A stretch of DNA of 64,000 nt from Terriglobia bacterium (GTDB lineage: Bacteria; Acidobacteriota; Terriglobia; Acidiferrales; UBA7541), in assembly GCA_020073705.1 (NCBI GenBank), contig JAIQES010000037.1, positions 1-64,000 on the forward strand, in the 5' to 3' direction. The position numbers were made by a program, and so were the translations under genes. Below, piece after piece: positions 42,986 through 55,850 of the stretch. Under the pieces are notes generated by a model. The model made no database searches. It saw nothing but the letters and a program-made list of their open reading frames with translations, and had not been told where the DNA came from. The stretch's first letter is position 1. Each line of letters begins with the position of its first letter.

Positions 42986-44212
42986 TTGTCACCCACCAAA
43001 TCCATCGCGGCCGAACCCAAGACCAAACCATCACGCAAAATTGCGCCAGAACCAGTGGTAAAACTCCGATTCTGGGGCGTGCGCGGGTCGACTCCGACCG
43101 TGGATAAAGCGACTTGGCGGTACGGCGGAAACACGCCTTGCCTGGAGCTGACCACTCCCGGAGGGACACGCTTGATTCTGGATTGCGGAACCGGCCTGCG
43201 AATGCTCGGGCGGCATTTGGAATCGGCGCCCGAATCGCGGGGGGTCGAATCCTACGTTTTCGTAACGCACTATCATTGGGACCATATCCAGGGGATCCCG
43301 TTCTTTGCGCCGTTGTATTCGGAACAGAACCGCTTCCATTTTTATAGTTTCCGTTCGGAGTATCTCGGGCGCGACAGTTTGAAGCGTGTGTTTGAGGCCC
43401 AGATGGCGCACCCATATTTCCCCGTGGATATCAGCGCGATGTCAGCGCCGCGGGAATTTATAGAGGTCAGCGGCGGAGATCAGTTTGACGTGCCGGGAGC
43501 GCGCGTGACGGCACGCTGGCTGCACCATCCGCAAGGGTGCCTCGGTTTTCGCTTTGAGACGCCCGCCGGGACGGTGGCCTATGCTACCGACAACGAACCC
43601 GGCAATCCGAAGCTCGACCAGAGTCTGCGCGAACTCGCCGCAGGCGCGGACATTTTCATCAACGACGCGCAGTTTACCCCAGAACAACTGGCCACCACAC
43701 GAAAGGGGTGGGGACACTCATCGTGGCTCGCAGGCGCGAAAACCGCCGAGGAAGCAGGGGTCAAGAATCTGGTCCTGTTTCATCATGATCCGGATTCGAC
43801 CGACAAGATGATGGACAGCATCCTGCGCGAGGCTCGCGGGAAATTTGCGCACGTTTGGGCCGCAGCCGAAGGCATGGTGATGACTTTGGGCCAAGGAAAT
43901 CTTGATGTCGTGATTCCCCCCGTGCGCGAATGGCTGCGGCGGGAGACGCACTTCCGGGCGCGAGTAAGTGGCTTCACCGATGCGGGCCAGGCGTTCGAAG
44001 AAGAGACGGTCATCCGCGATATGAGCTTGCACGGGGCGCTCATTTACCTGGACCACAGCCCGAAGCTGCAGTCCGAATTACAAGTCCAGCTCGATAATCC
44101 CGGAATCGAGGAGGGGTCGAACAGCCCGCTGCGCCTGCGAGGCTATGTCGTCCGCATCGATCCCGAAGTCGAGAAAGACCGCACGGCTGTCGGCATTGTT
44201 TTCACCGAATAG
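42986..44212 (+). CDS. MBL-fold metallohydrolase fused to a C-terminal PilZ domain
   Basis: 408 residues from a TTG (42986). An MBL domain fills ~25-300 with the metal-binding THYHWDHIQG motif at 94-103 (H95, H97, D99, H100), preceded by WGVRGSTPT and GGNTPCLEL, and followed by YATDNEP and LFHHDPDSTD. The C-terminal ~95 residues form a PilZ domain: HFRARVSGFTDAGQAFEEETVIRDMSLHGALIYL, split here to two parts, then RLRGYVVRIDPE and RTAVGIVFTE. The fusion suggests a hydrolase, perhaps of a nucleotide or phosphodiester, controlled by c-di-GMP. The PilZ N-terminal RxxxR motif is not obvious, so binding is uncertain. Confidence 0.88.
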   Translation: MSPTKSIAAEPKTKPSRKIAPEPVVKLRFWGVRGSTPTVDKATWRYGGNTPCLELTTPGGTRLILDCGTGLRMLGRHLESAPESRGVESYVFVTHYHWDHIQGIPFFAPLYSEQNRFHFYSFRSEYLGRDSLKRVFEAQMAHPYFPVDISAMSAPREFIEVSGGDQFDVPGARVTARWLHHPQGCLGFRFETPAGTVAYATDNEPGNPKLDQSLRELAAGADIFINDAQFTPEQLATTRKGWGHSSWLAGAKTAEEAGVKNLVLFHHDPDSTDKMMDSILREARGKFAHVWAAAEGMVMTLGQGNLDVVIPPVREWLRRETHFRARVSGFTDAGQAFEEETVIRDMSLHGALIYLDHSPKLQSELQVQLDNPGIEEGSNSPLRLRGYVVRIDPEVEKDRTAVGIVFTE

Positions 44213-44343
44213 CCGCCATCTTTCGCTTTCTTTTTCGTATGGTCCGCGAGTCCAAAGAAAGCCCCATCCCTTGAAACCTCGCAAGGGCACCTGGCACTGA
44301 GTTCCCGGAAATCCAGGAAGAGTTGCATGATGTCGCACCCGCA
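44195..44343. repeat. Imperfect direct repeat, copy 1 (end of MBL-PilZ gene and spacer)
   Basis: The segment begins in the last codons of the MBL-PilZ gene (…ACCGAATAG) and runs ~130 bp into the spacer. The other copy is at 46328-46490. The two share long blocks (ACCGAATAGCCGCCA, ATGGTCCGCGAGTCC, AACCTCGCAAG, ACCTGGCACTGAGTTCC, GGAAATCCAGGAAGA), separated by small differences. Confidence 0.85.
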
Positions 44344-44452
44344 GAACCATTCTGTAATCCACACGGGAGACCAAAAGAGGAACCTCGACCTGTCCAATAC
44401 ACGGTTATTTCGCCCGTGATGGTGCGGATCACAGCGGTTTGCGGCCGTTCAG

Positions 44453-46132
44453 ATGGAACCCCGTTCAAACTGGTCGTCACGAGGGCGCAGCAGGTGTATA
44501 ACAGCCACAGTGGCCGAGATCAAAAAGGAAATTCCGGTCCAGTCAGTTCCTCCTCCCGGTTCCTCCATTATCCCCGCGTCCTCAGTATCACCATTCGTCC
44601 CAACAGGCCACCGTTGGATCGTTGCCATAGCGGTTATGTCTAGCGCCGTGATGGAGGTGCTGGACACCTCCGTCGTCAACGTTAGCATGCCCCATATCGC
44701 GGGCTCTCTTTCATCTACTGTAGAAGAGGCCACATGGGTGCTTACGTCCTATATCGTTGCCAACGCCATCATCCTTCCGATCACTGGCTGGCTAGCCAAC
44801 TATATGGGACGCAGGCGACTGTTAATGACCGTGGTGACCGGATTCACGCTGTCCAGTGTTATGTGTGGGCTTGCCCCTAACCTGCCCGCGCTGATCTTCT
44901 TTCGGGTACTCCAAGGGACCACGGGGGGAGGGCTCCAGCCACTGTCGCAGGCGATTCTGCTGGAAGAGTTCCCGGGGGCGGAGCGTGGGAAAGCAATGGC
45001 CTTCTGGGGAATGGGGATTGTGGCTGCGCCGATCCTTGGCCCCACGCTCGGCGGCTGGATAACCGATTCGTACTCCTGGCGCTGGATCTTCTACATCAAT
45101 TTGCCGGTCGGCATTCTCAGCTTGATCATGATTTACCTGTTCGTTCACGACCCCTCCTACATCCGGCGCGGGTCGCTGCGCGCCGATCTCTGGGGACTGG
45201 GCATGCTGGCGCTAGGCATGGGTGCCTTGCAGATCATGTTCGACAAGGGGCAGGAAAAAGACTGGTTTGGCTCCGATTTGATCAGAGTACTGGCCGCAAT
45301 AGCTTTGGTCTTTCTCACTGCTTTCGTCATTCGTGAGCTTACCGTCGAAGACCCGATCGTCCGCTTCCGCATCTTACAATCTCGGACCTTCGCGACCGGC
45401 ATCGCCTTGGTGACAGTACTCGGCTTCGGGCTCTATGGAAGTCTGGTATTGTTACCGTTGTTCATGCAGACTTTACTGGGCTGGACGGCGGTTACGGCGG
45501 GAATCTGGACTAGCCCGCGGGGGATTGGAATGGCTCTGAGCATGCCCCTGGTTGGTTACTTGCTCGGCAAAGGGTGGGACGGGCGCTGGATGTTGGCATT
45601 CGGATTTGGCACGGCCGGCGTGGCGTTTTTCGGCTACTCACATATGGCGTTGCAGTCCGGCACGTGGGATATCTTCTGGTACCAGATCAATCAGGGGGTT
45701 GGGATGTCATTCCTGTTTGTGCCCCTGACCACGTTGACTATGGGCCCTATTTCCCAAGAGGAGACAGGCTATGCCACGAGCCTCTTCAGCGTGATGCGCA
45801 ACATTGGGGCCAGCATGGGGATCTCGTTTGTGACCACTGCGGTCACACGGCGCTCCCAGTTTCATCAATCCATTCTGTCGTCCCACGTCACTTCTTTGAA
45901 TCTGATTACTCGGCAAAGGCTCGAGCACCTTGCTAACTTGATGCAACTAAGCGGTGTCGACCGCGTAACAGCTGGGCAAAAGGCCGATGGTGTACTCTAT
46001 CGGATCCTCCAACAGCAAGCCTCCCTGTTGAGTTATTTGGACGTGTTTCACATCATGGGCATTTTATTTCTGGTCGTTGTTCCGCTGATTCTCCTCATGC
46101 AGCAACGGCAGCGCCAAGGTGCAGCGCGTTAG
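44453..46132 (+). CDS. DHA2-family (EmrB/QacA) multidrug MFS exporter
   Basis: 559 residues with 14 predicted membrane helices. The DHA2 signatures are clear: VMEVLDTSVVNVSMPHIAGSLS in helix 1, 'WVLTSYIVANAIILPITGWLANYMGRRRLL', and the antiporter motif C region 'FWGMGIVAAPILGPTLGGWITDSYSWRWIF'. These pumps expel drugs or metabolites, often with an EmrA-type partner, but no EmrA gene is adjacent. The true start is uncertain because no ribosome-binding site precedes the ATG at 44453; the GTG at 44513 is possible. The gene is bracketed by imperfect direct repeats (44195-44343 and 46328-46490), which suggests it arrived as an inserted segment. Confidence 0.92.
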   Translation: MEPRSNWSSRGRSRCITATVAEIKKEIPVQSVPPPGSSIIPASSVSPFVPTGHRWIVAIAVMSSAVMEVLDTSVVNVSMPHIAGSLSSTVEEATWVLTSYIVANAIILPITGWLANYMGRRRLLMTVVTGFTLSSVMCGLAPNLPALIFFRVLQGTTGGGLQPLSQAILLEEFPGAERGKAMAFWGMGIVAAPILGPTLGGWITDSYSWRWIFYINLPVGILSLIMIYLFVHDPSYIRRGSLRADLWGLGMLALGMGALQIMFDKGQEKDWFGSDLIRVLAAIALVFLTAFVIRELTVEDPIVRFRILQSRTFATGIALVTVLGFGLYGSLVLLPLFMQTLLGWTAVTAGIWTSPRGIGMALSMPLVGYLLGKGWDGRWMLAFGFGTAGVAFFGYSHMALQSGTWDIFWYQINQGVGMSFLFVPLTTLTMGPISQEETGYATSLFSVMRNIGASMGISFVTTAVTRRSQFHQSILSSHVTSLNLITRQRLEHLANLMQLSGVDRVTAGQKADGVLYRILQQQASLLSYLDVFHIMGILFLVVVPLILLMQQRQRQGAAR

Positions 46133-46252
46133 CAGGCTGTTGAAGATTCGGGGTTATGTCTAAAACCCGCGACCGATTTAACACACGCCGTTTTTCATCG
46201 ATGTTAGAGCCTGCCGAGCGGCTCGGGTGGTTGGCTGATTAGATGACGTTGT

Positions 46253-46316
46253 CGGCTCCAACTTCCGAGTAGACTTGGTAGCTGTTAGAACGACCAAGTC
46301 TCGGAAAAAGGAGCCG
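46253..46316. repeat. Long imperfect hairpin downstream of the DHA2 gene
   Basis: CGGCTCC (46253-46259) pairs with GGAGCCG (46310-46316). Inside it, TTCCGAG…ACTTGGT pairs with ACCAAGTCTCGGAA, the left arm carrying three extra bases. This could be a mobile-element end or a terminator for the DHA2 gene. Confidence 0.6.
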
Positions 46317-46327
46317 AGCAATGTTGA

Positions 46328-46490
46328 TTATGTTTTTACCGAATAGCCGCCACCTGTCGCCTTCCTTTTCGATGGTCCGCGAGTCCCCCAAAAGCCCACC
46401 TCCTCAAAACCTCGCAAGCACACCTGGCACTGAGTTCCTGGAAATCCAGGAAGACTTGCATTAATTAAATTAAAGGATGCCGCACCCGGC
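46328..46490. repeat. Imperfect direct repeat, copy 2
   Basis: Matches 44195-44343 with small substitutions and indels. It still contains the sequence equivalent to the last codons of the MBL-PilZ gene (TTTTTACCGAATAG), although no such gene precedes it here. It ends 5 bp before the DUF4382 stop codon. Confidence 0.85.
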
Positions 46491-46495
46491 AGTCG

Positions 46496-47989
46496 TCACG
46501 AACAACTTGAGAAATCGATCTCCTTTACGGTGACGGTAGTGCCAGCGATCGCCTTGAGCGAATTGTTGCTCGCATCCTGGCTGGTGGTCACCGACGAAGG
46601 CACGCAGTCGGAAGTGCCGCCGTTCAGCGGCACTGCAGCGCTTGCGCGTATCTTGTACAGTACGTCGGTGATAGGTGGAATCGAGTACGAAGTGATTGTT
46701 CCGCCGGAAAAGATTCCGACACGGGGGTTGCTGGCTGGTTCAATCAAAGTGTACTCGGCACAATTGGAGTTTAAAGGCGCGCCTGACGGGCACCCCGTAT
46801 TTGATGAGACGGAAAAATTGGCAATCGAGGCGCCCTCAGCCGGAATGGTCACGTCGCGGGTCACATTATTGCCGATAGAGATGGTCTGTAGGGCGGAAAC
46901 CGAGGCATCGATGCTGGCTGCCATCGATCCTGACGTTGCGGTTACGAATCCCTGGAAGGTCGTCGGCCCTGTGCTTCCCGTCTCAGGAGTCAACGGTATC
47001 ATTCCCAGGTTCGTGCCGCCGGGGACACCAACGGCGACGCTTGCGTTGTACGCCACCCCCGCTCCATTGATCGCCACCGCTACAACGTCGAATGTTGCGG
47101 CGGACGGCAGCGGGCAGAAATTGAAGTTGCCGTTGGAATCGGCCACCGTCTGTTCAAAGATGACGTCGGTCCCCGTGTTGTCTTGCTGCTCTAATGCAAC
47201 CAGAACCGTACCACTTGTCAGGAGGGAAATCGGCTGCAGCGTCATTGCATCCACCACCTGCCCACTGATGCCGGTGTTGTTCGTGCTCACCTGTCCGGCC
47301 GTCAACACCGGCTTCAGCCGGAATTGCCCGTTGCCCTGCTGAATAATCGAGGCGCAAGCGTTGAAATCAATGTTGAGATCAATGTTCATTCCTGCCGTGA
47401 CTGTGATCGGTCCTCCAACGATCTGTCCCGGAGGAATTTTCAGCCCCGTATTTGCCTGGCTGGAAAGCTGGAGCTCAGCCGGCGTACTTACTCCGTGGAG
47501 AAACACGCAGTTGAATCCTTGGCCGGCGCATGCGTTGGTAGCGGGAAGTGGCCCGCCACCGCCGTCATTCGGCACGAGGAGGAGCCGGATCTGCTGATAA
47601 GTGCCTACCGGAAGCGCCGTGTTTGAGCCGAGCGCCGTCAGCAGGCAGGTGTTTGACGCCGCGGCGAAAAGGTCAATCTGCTTTGGCTGGGCGTTGAGCT
47701 GTGGCGCTAGTTCCTGCCAGCCACCAGAGTTGTCGTCAGCCGTGGCGCTCATGTTTGCCTGGACCGAGCGAATCGTGACATACACGTGGTCGAATGCGCC
47801 GTTCGGGAATTTGCAACTTGGCGGGTCGGTCAGACTCACGTTGATTGTCCCGGTCCCACCGCCGGACATCGTATTCATACCACCTCCACAACTCACCAAG
47901 GCTGTCGCCAAACAGACTAGCCCCATGAGGCCACCAACCCAGTACAACAGCACTCGATCCTTTACGCGGCTTCTAGGTGCAATTCGCAT
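46496..47989 (-). CDS. DUF4382 lipoprotein with carboxypeptidase-regulatory-like repeats
   Basis: 497 residues; a GGAGG site 7 nt before the ATG supports the start. The signal peptide ends in a lipobox (ATALVSCGGG). DUF4382 occupies ~45-225: GTINVSLTDPPSCKFPNGAFDHVYVTIRSVQ, then 'KQIDLFAAASNTCLLTALGSNTALPVGTYQQIRL' and 'DFNACASIIQQGNGQFRLKPVLTAGQV'. After it come beta-sandwich repeats starting GISGQVVDAMTLQPI and FQGFVTATSGS, of the carboxypeptidase-regulatory type. It is an outer-membrane or surface lipoprotein of unknown function that is common in Acidobacteriota. Confidence 0.88.
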   Translation of the reverse strand: MRIAPRSRVKDRVLLYWVGGLMGLVCLATALVSCGGGMNTMSGGGTGTINVSLTDPPSCKFPNGAFDHVYVTIRSVQANMSATADDNSGGWQELAPQLNAQPKQIDLFAAASNTCLLTALGSNTALPVGTYQQIRLLLVPNDGGGGPLPATNACAGQGFNCVFLHGVSTPAELQLSSQANTGLKIPPGQIVGGPITVTAGMNIDLNIDFNACASIIQQGNGQFRLKPVLTAGQVSTNNTGISGQVVDAMTLQPISLLTSGTVLVALEQQDNTGTDVIFEQTVADSNGNFNFCPLPSAATFDVVAVAINGAGVAYNASVAVGVPGGTNLGMIPLTPETGSTGPTTFQGFVTATSGSMAASIDASVSALQTISIGNNVTRDVTIPAEGASIANFSVSSNTGCPSGAPLNSNCAEYTLIEPASNPRVGIFSGGTITSYSIPPITDVLYKIRASAAVPLNGGTSDCVPSSVTTSQDASNNSLKAIAGTTVTVKEIDFSSCS

Positions 47990-48140
47990 AGACGTGCCTC
48001 CTGTGAGCGGAGAAAGGCTGGGGAAACGCTAGGCGGGGAGGGTCGCAGCGAACACAAAGTTTAGTATGCTAGCGCATGTGCAGTCAATACCACTGTACTC
48101 GTCGGGCCTGCGCTACAATGAACAGCAGCATTTTTAGAAC

Positions 48141-49496
48141 ATGGCGGATTCCATTCCAGCGGCGGCCGGTGTCCAACCAACAACAAGCCCAGCGCCCGAT
48201 CCGTTCGGGCAAGGCCGGATACTCGCGGCATTCCGGTCGCTGAAACACCGCAACTTCCGGCTCTTCTTCGGGGGCCAGATTATTTCCTTAGTTGGCACCT
48301 GGATGCAGACCATTGCGCAAGCGTGGCTGATTTACCGTTTGACAGGCTCTTCGGTACTGCTGGGGGTACTTGGTTTTGTGAGCCAGATACCCATCTTCTT
48401 GCTGTCACCGATCGGTGGATTGGCGGCCGACCGGTGGTCCCGCCGGCGCGTGGTGATAATGACTCAAGCGGCTTCAATGCTCTTGGCATTCATTCTGGCG
48501 GCGCTGACTCTCACCGGACGCATACGCATCTGGGAAATCATGTGTCTGGCAACTTTGCTGGGCATGGTGAACGCATTTGACGTGCCAGCGCGGCAATCGT
48601 TTTTGATCGAGATGGTGGGACGCGAGAACCTATTGAATGCGATTGCGCTCAACTCCTCGATGTTCAACGGTGCGCGGCTGGTTGGTCCGGCGATCGCCGG
48701 CTTCCTGGTCGCGTGGATTGGCGAGGGCTGGTGCTTCTTCGCGAATGGAGTGAGCTATTTCGCCGTGATCGCCGGGCTGCTGATGATGCACATCAAGAAA
48801 TCCCACGCCGCGCACGACGGCAGCTCGCCGCTCGAGAAGCTGCGGGAAGGATTCCGCTTCGCACGCCACACGGTTCCCATTCGCGCGCTGTTACTGTTGG
48901 TGGCACCGGTGAGCTTCATGACGCTGCCGTTCAGTGTGCTGATGCCGATCTTCGCGGACCGAATCCTGCACGGTGGCGCTTCAGCCTATGGCACACTGAT
49001 GGGCGCGGTGGGGGTGGGTGCGCTGTTCGGCGCGCTGGCGCTTGCGATGCGTCAGGAATTGCGCGGCCTCGGGAATATTGTGGCCTACTCGGCAATCGGA
49101 TTAGGCGCATCACTCATACTATTCAGCGCGTCTCGATTGTACTGGCTATCGCTGGTGGCCTTGGCGCTGTCCGGGTTCGCCATGATGATGCAGTTTGCGG
49201 CGATCAACACGCTGATTCAGGCCATGGTGCCGGATCGGCTGCGCGGACGTGTGATGTCGATTTACTCGATGATGTTTCTGGGGATGACCCCTCTGGGTTC
49301 TCTTCTCGCCGGAGCGATCGCCGATCGCATCGGCGCCCCAGTGACGGTAGCCATGGGAGGCTTGGCAAGCCTGGTCGGCGGCGCGGTTTTCGCGCGCAAG
49401 TGGCCTTCCATGCGCGCGCCCGCGCGCGAATTGGTAGCAGCACAAGGAATGACACGACCAATACCCCCACCCGATGCCTCTGCCCCGCCTTCATAA
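48141..49496 (+). CDS. MFS exporter (EntS/MFS_3 type)
   Basis: 451 residues with twelve membrane helices. The opening LKHRNFRLFFGGQIISLVGTWMQTIAQAWLIYRLTGSS is the MFS_3 (EntS-like) signature. Motif A-like residues are in GGLAADRWSRRRVV, and VPARQSFLIEMVGRENLLNAIALNSS follows. The C-terminal tail is cytoplasmic and Pro-rich. Family members export siderophores or macrolides; no siderophore genes are adjacent, so the substrate is open. Confidence 0.92.
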   Translation: MADSIPAAAGVQPTTSPAPDPFGQGRILAAFRSLKHRNFRLFFGGQIISLVGTWMQTIAQAWLIYRLTGSSVLLGVLGFVSQIPIFLLSPIGGLAADRWSRRRVVIMTQAASMLLAFILAALTLTGRIRIWEIMCLATLLGMVNAFDVPARQSFLIEMVGRENLLNAIALNSSMFNGARLVGPAIAGFLVAWIGEGWCFFANGVSYFAVIAGLLMMHIKKSHAAHDGSSPLEKLREGFRFARHTVPIRALLLLVAPVSFMTLPFSVLMPIFADRILHGGASAYGTLMGAVGVGALFGALALAMRQELRGLGNIVAYSAIGLGASLILFSASRLYWLSLVALALSGFAMMMQFAAINTLIQAMVPDRLRGRVMSIYSMMFLGMTPLGSLLAGAIADRIGAPVTVAMGGLASLVGGAVFARKWPSMRAPARELVAAQGMTRPIPPPDASAPPS

Positions 49497-49814
49497 AGCA
49501 GTTAGGAAAAGGCTGGAGATCGATGACCAGGGCCTAACCAGGAAATTCAGCTTTAATGAAGCGATGGGTGAAAACGCGTGCGTCAGGTTGCTGCCACGGC
49601 TCCAGCTTCGCCGCAGTGAACTTCGAGCGTTGGATGGGGAGGCAGCCAGGGAATCCGTCTCGCTTGTTGTCCCTGCTGAGAGACATGTCCTAACCTGTCG
49701 AAGGAAGGCTTGGATAGTGTTCCTTGCCTGACTGATAGGGCTGTACACCTAAGAAGATGGTTTCGACACACTCACCTTCCTTAGTTCTGAACCGCAAAGT
49801 CGTATGATTTCAGC
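49497..49814. other. Intergenic region, nothing recognised
   Basis: 318 bp between convergent genes. Short ORFs on both strands have unstructured composition and no ribosome-binding site. I see no RNA gene or repeat. Confidence 0.5.
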
Positions 49815-50006
49815 CTACTTCTTATCGAGAAACTTCAGCGAAGTCCAAGGCACATTCCTGGTGACGTGGCCTTGTCCGTCGGTTGACTTGAGGTTTGCGG
49901 TCTGCATGAGCGAGTTGATCTCAACAACTTCAAACACACCTTCTTGCTCGGCAATGCCCAGGCGATCGCCTCTCTTCGGGATGGTCCCCTTGTATTCTGC
50001 AATCAT
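49815..50006 (-). CDS. Small hypothetical protein (63 aa)
   Basis: 63 residues, MIAEYKGTIPKRGDRLGIAEQ… to FLDKK. A GGAGG site 9 nt before the ATG supports a real gene. The sequence alternates short strands (GTIPKRGDRLGIAEQ, GVFEVVEINS, ANLKSTDGQGHVTRNVPW), suggesting a small beta-barrel. I do not recognise the family. It is not in an operon. Confidence 0.6.
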   Translation of the reverse strand: MIAEYKGTIPKRGDRLGIAEQEGVFEVVEINSLMQTANLKSTDGQGHVTRNVPWTSLKFLDKK

Positions 50007-50490
50007 TTATTTGATCCTCCTTGCCGCCGGCTCTTACCCGCACCGCTTGCCATAGGACGGGTTACTCTATTAGCCATTCATACGCCTCTTTGTCGTAAAT
50101 AGCCAGAGTTATCGTTCTGGTCAAACGCCACCTCTTCAAAATGACAGTGGGGCGAATCTCGGCGACGGAGCGTCCACTCATTGCTGGCATCACCACATCT
50201 GTTAGCGGCAGGTGGATGGATCCACTATGCTGTCGAGCGGTCTAAACCTTGGTATTCTGGCCCGGGTTGGCTGATACGCGGTTGTGCCTTTACTTCGTGC
50301 GTGACGCATGTTAACTTGTTTTCCCGTAACCGCCATCGTAGCGCCAGGCGGCTGGGCCACTGCTAAACGACCCTTCAGCGATTTTGTCGCAGATCATATC
50401 CTCCCGAGGAATCGGAACCTGTCTCTGCCGAAATTCTAGTTATTTGGAACGACCCAGCGTACGCGCGGCGGAGACCATAAAGGGGAAATC
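50007..50490. other. Intergenic region upstream of smc
   Basis: 484 bp between divergent genes. The smc promoter must be here, but I see no clear -10/-35 pair and no RNA gene. The AAGGGG just upstream of 50491 is the smc ribosome-binding site. Confidence 0.5.
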
Positions 50491-54351
<3,861 letters not shown>

Positions 54352-54574
54352 TCCTTTGCTGACGCGGGAAACGTCCCCGCATCATCAATCACGCGCAATT
54401 TGTAAATGAGACGTGCGGCACTTCGGCCAGTGACGCGCAAACATTTTCACACTCCCCTCGCTGCAAGGATGATGAGCCCGCCTCGCCGAGTTTTCCACCT
54501 TTCGTTTTTCTTCTCCGTTGACTTCGGCGGACCGTGCGCTAGAATACCCACCTCTCAAAAGGAACCTGTCGCCA

Positions 54575-55474
54575 GTGGCTTCTCCACAAATGAACGCGGT
54601 CGTATGGGAGACAAGTCTCCCCGGAATCCACTTTCTGAACCGCGGGAAGGTCCGCGACATCTACGACGTAGGCAACCGCCTGCTGATCGTTGCTACGGAC
54701 CGTCTATCTGCGTTTGACGTAGTGCTGCCCACACCGATCCCCGACAAGGGGCGTGTGCTAACACAACTCTCGCTGTTCTGGTTCAACTTGTTGCGCGACG
54801 TCATTCCGAATCACGTGCTGACCGCGACGGACTTCCCGCCGGAACTTGCGGCGTACCGCGCGCAACTCGACGGCCGGGCGATGCTCTGTCAACGGACAAA
54901 ACCTCTGCCGATTGAATGCGTGGTGCGCGGGTATCTGTCAGGCTCGGGATGGAAAGATTATCGCGCGGCCGGGAAAGTGTGCGGCATTGCGTTGCCGGCC
55001 GGACTACGTGAATCCGAGCGGCTGCCGGAAGCCATTTTCACACCTGCCACGAAGGCCGCGGCCGGGCATGACGAGAACATTTCGTTTGACGAAGCGGCCT
55101 CGCGCATCGGCGGCGAACTGGCCGAGCGTGTTCGCACCATCAGCCTGGAGATTTACCGGCGCGCGGCAGCTTATGCCGAGCCCCGCGGGATCATCGTGGC
55201 GGACACGAAATTCGAATTCGGACTCGACGGCGATCAACTGATTTGGATCGATGAGGCCCTGACACCGGATTCTTCACGGTTCTGGCCGGCGGACGGCTAC
55301 CAGCCCGGCCGCGCGCAGCCCTCGTTCGACAAGCAGTACGTCCGTGACTACCTGGAACGTATCGGGTGGAACAAACAGCCACCCGGGCCGAAACTTCCTC
55401 CCGATGTGGTCGCGGCGACACGCGCAAAGTATCGGGAAGCCCACCGGAAGTTAACAGGCCACGAACTCAGGTGA
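54575..55474 (+). CDS. purC: SAICAR synthase (PurC)
   Basis: 299 residues from the GTG at 54575 with an AAAGGA site ~10 nt upstream; the ATG at 54590 (MNAVVWETSLPG) is the alternative. Conserved SAICAR-synthase segments are in order: GKVRDIYDVGNRLLIVATDRLSAFDV, LPIECVVRGYLSGSGWKDY, TPATKAAAGHDENISFDEA, and 'DTKFEFGLDGDQLIWIDEALTPDSSRFWP'. Its length and the C-terminal DKQYVRDYLERIGWNKQPPGPKLP match the longer, yeast-like form. It makes SAICAR from CAIR, aspartate and ATP in purine synthesis. It lies downstream of smc, 223 bp apart, and no other purine genes are near. Confidence 0.96.
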   Translation: MASPQMNAVVWETSLPGIHFLNRGKVRDIYDVGNRLLIVATDRLSAFDVVLPTPIPDKGRVLTQLSLFWFNLLRDVIPNHVLTATDFPPELAAYRAQLDGRAMLCQRTKPLPIECVVRGYLSGSGWKDYRAAGKVCGIALPAGLRESERLPEAIFTPATKAAAGHDENISFDEAASRIGGELAERVRTISLEIYRRAAAYAEPRGIIVADTKFEFGLDGDQLIWIDEALTPDSSRFWPADGYQPGRAQPSFDKQYVRDYLERIGWNKQPPGPKLPPDVVAATRAKYREAHRKLTGHELR

Positions 55475-55529
55475 GTCATTCAGGCCGGAGCTTCCGGCCG
55501 TAAACAATTTTCGTGGGGAGTGTGCGACC

Positions 55530-55751
55530 GTGAAAGATCAACTGGAAGCCCTGGTCGGGCAAATGGTGGAGCGCGGGATTCATTTTGACGAAGCCATCAA
55601 CGAATTCGAAAAGAAGTTCATCAAACGCGTGTTGGACAGGTCCCACGGCAACCAGTCGCACGCCGCACGCCTGCTCGGAATTCACCGGAATACGCTCAGC
55701 CGCAAGATCGGGTTCTACAAGCTCGACTCCCGGCCCCACCGGCACTCTTAG
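55530..55751 (+). CDS. Stand-alone Fis-type helix-turn-helix protein
   Basis: 73 residues from a GTG with a GGGGAG site 9 nt upstream. It contains only the Fis/NtrC C-terminal domain: FDEAINEFEKKFIKRVLDRSHGN, then the HTH QSHAARLLGIHRNTLSRKIGFY. It follows purC by 55 nt on the same strand. Such small proteins can act as DNA-bending or regulatory factors in their own right. It resembles the DNA-binding tails of sigma-54 regulators more than Escherichia Fis. Confidence 0.85.
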   Translation: MKDQLEALVGQMVERGIHFDEAINEFEKKFIKRVLDRSHGNQSHAARLLGIHRNTLSRKIGFYKLDSRPHRHS

Positions 55752-55850
55752 CGGCCAGGGTCATGCACATAGCGTCCGGTTGCTGAAGCCTGATTCGCCG
55801 CGCGCTCGAATGGCATGTATTTGGCTTTTCGCTAAATCCGCAAAAGAAAA

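Larger units (their letters stand above)
46133..46495. other. Spacer with hairpins and the second copy of the direct repeat
   Basis: 363 bp without a convincing gene. It holds a small palindrome CCGAGCGGCTCGG at 46214-46226, a large hairpin at 46253-46316 and repeat copy 2 at 46328-46490. The first part (…AGCAGGCTGTTGAAGATTC…) resembles insertion-sequence remnants but cannot be assigned. Confidence 0.5.

Noticed and set aside
54364-54380. Small GCGGG/CCCGC hairpin after smc
   Set aside because: Five-bp arms without a T-run; could be chance in GC-rich DNA.
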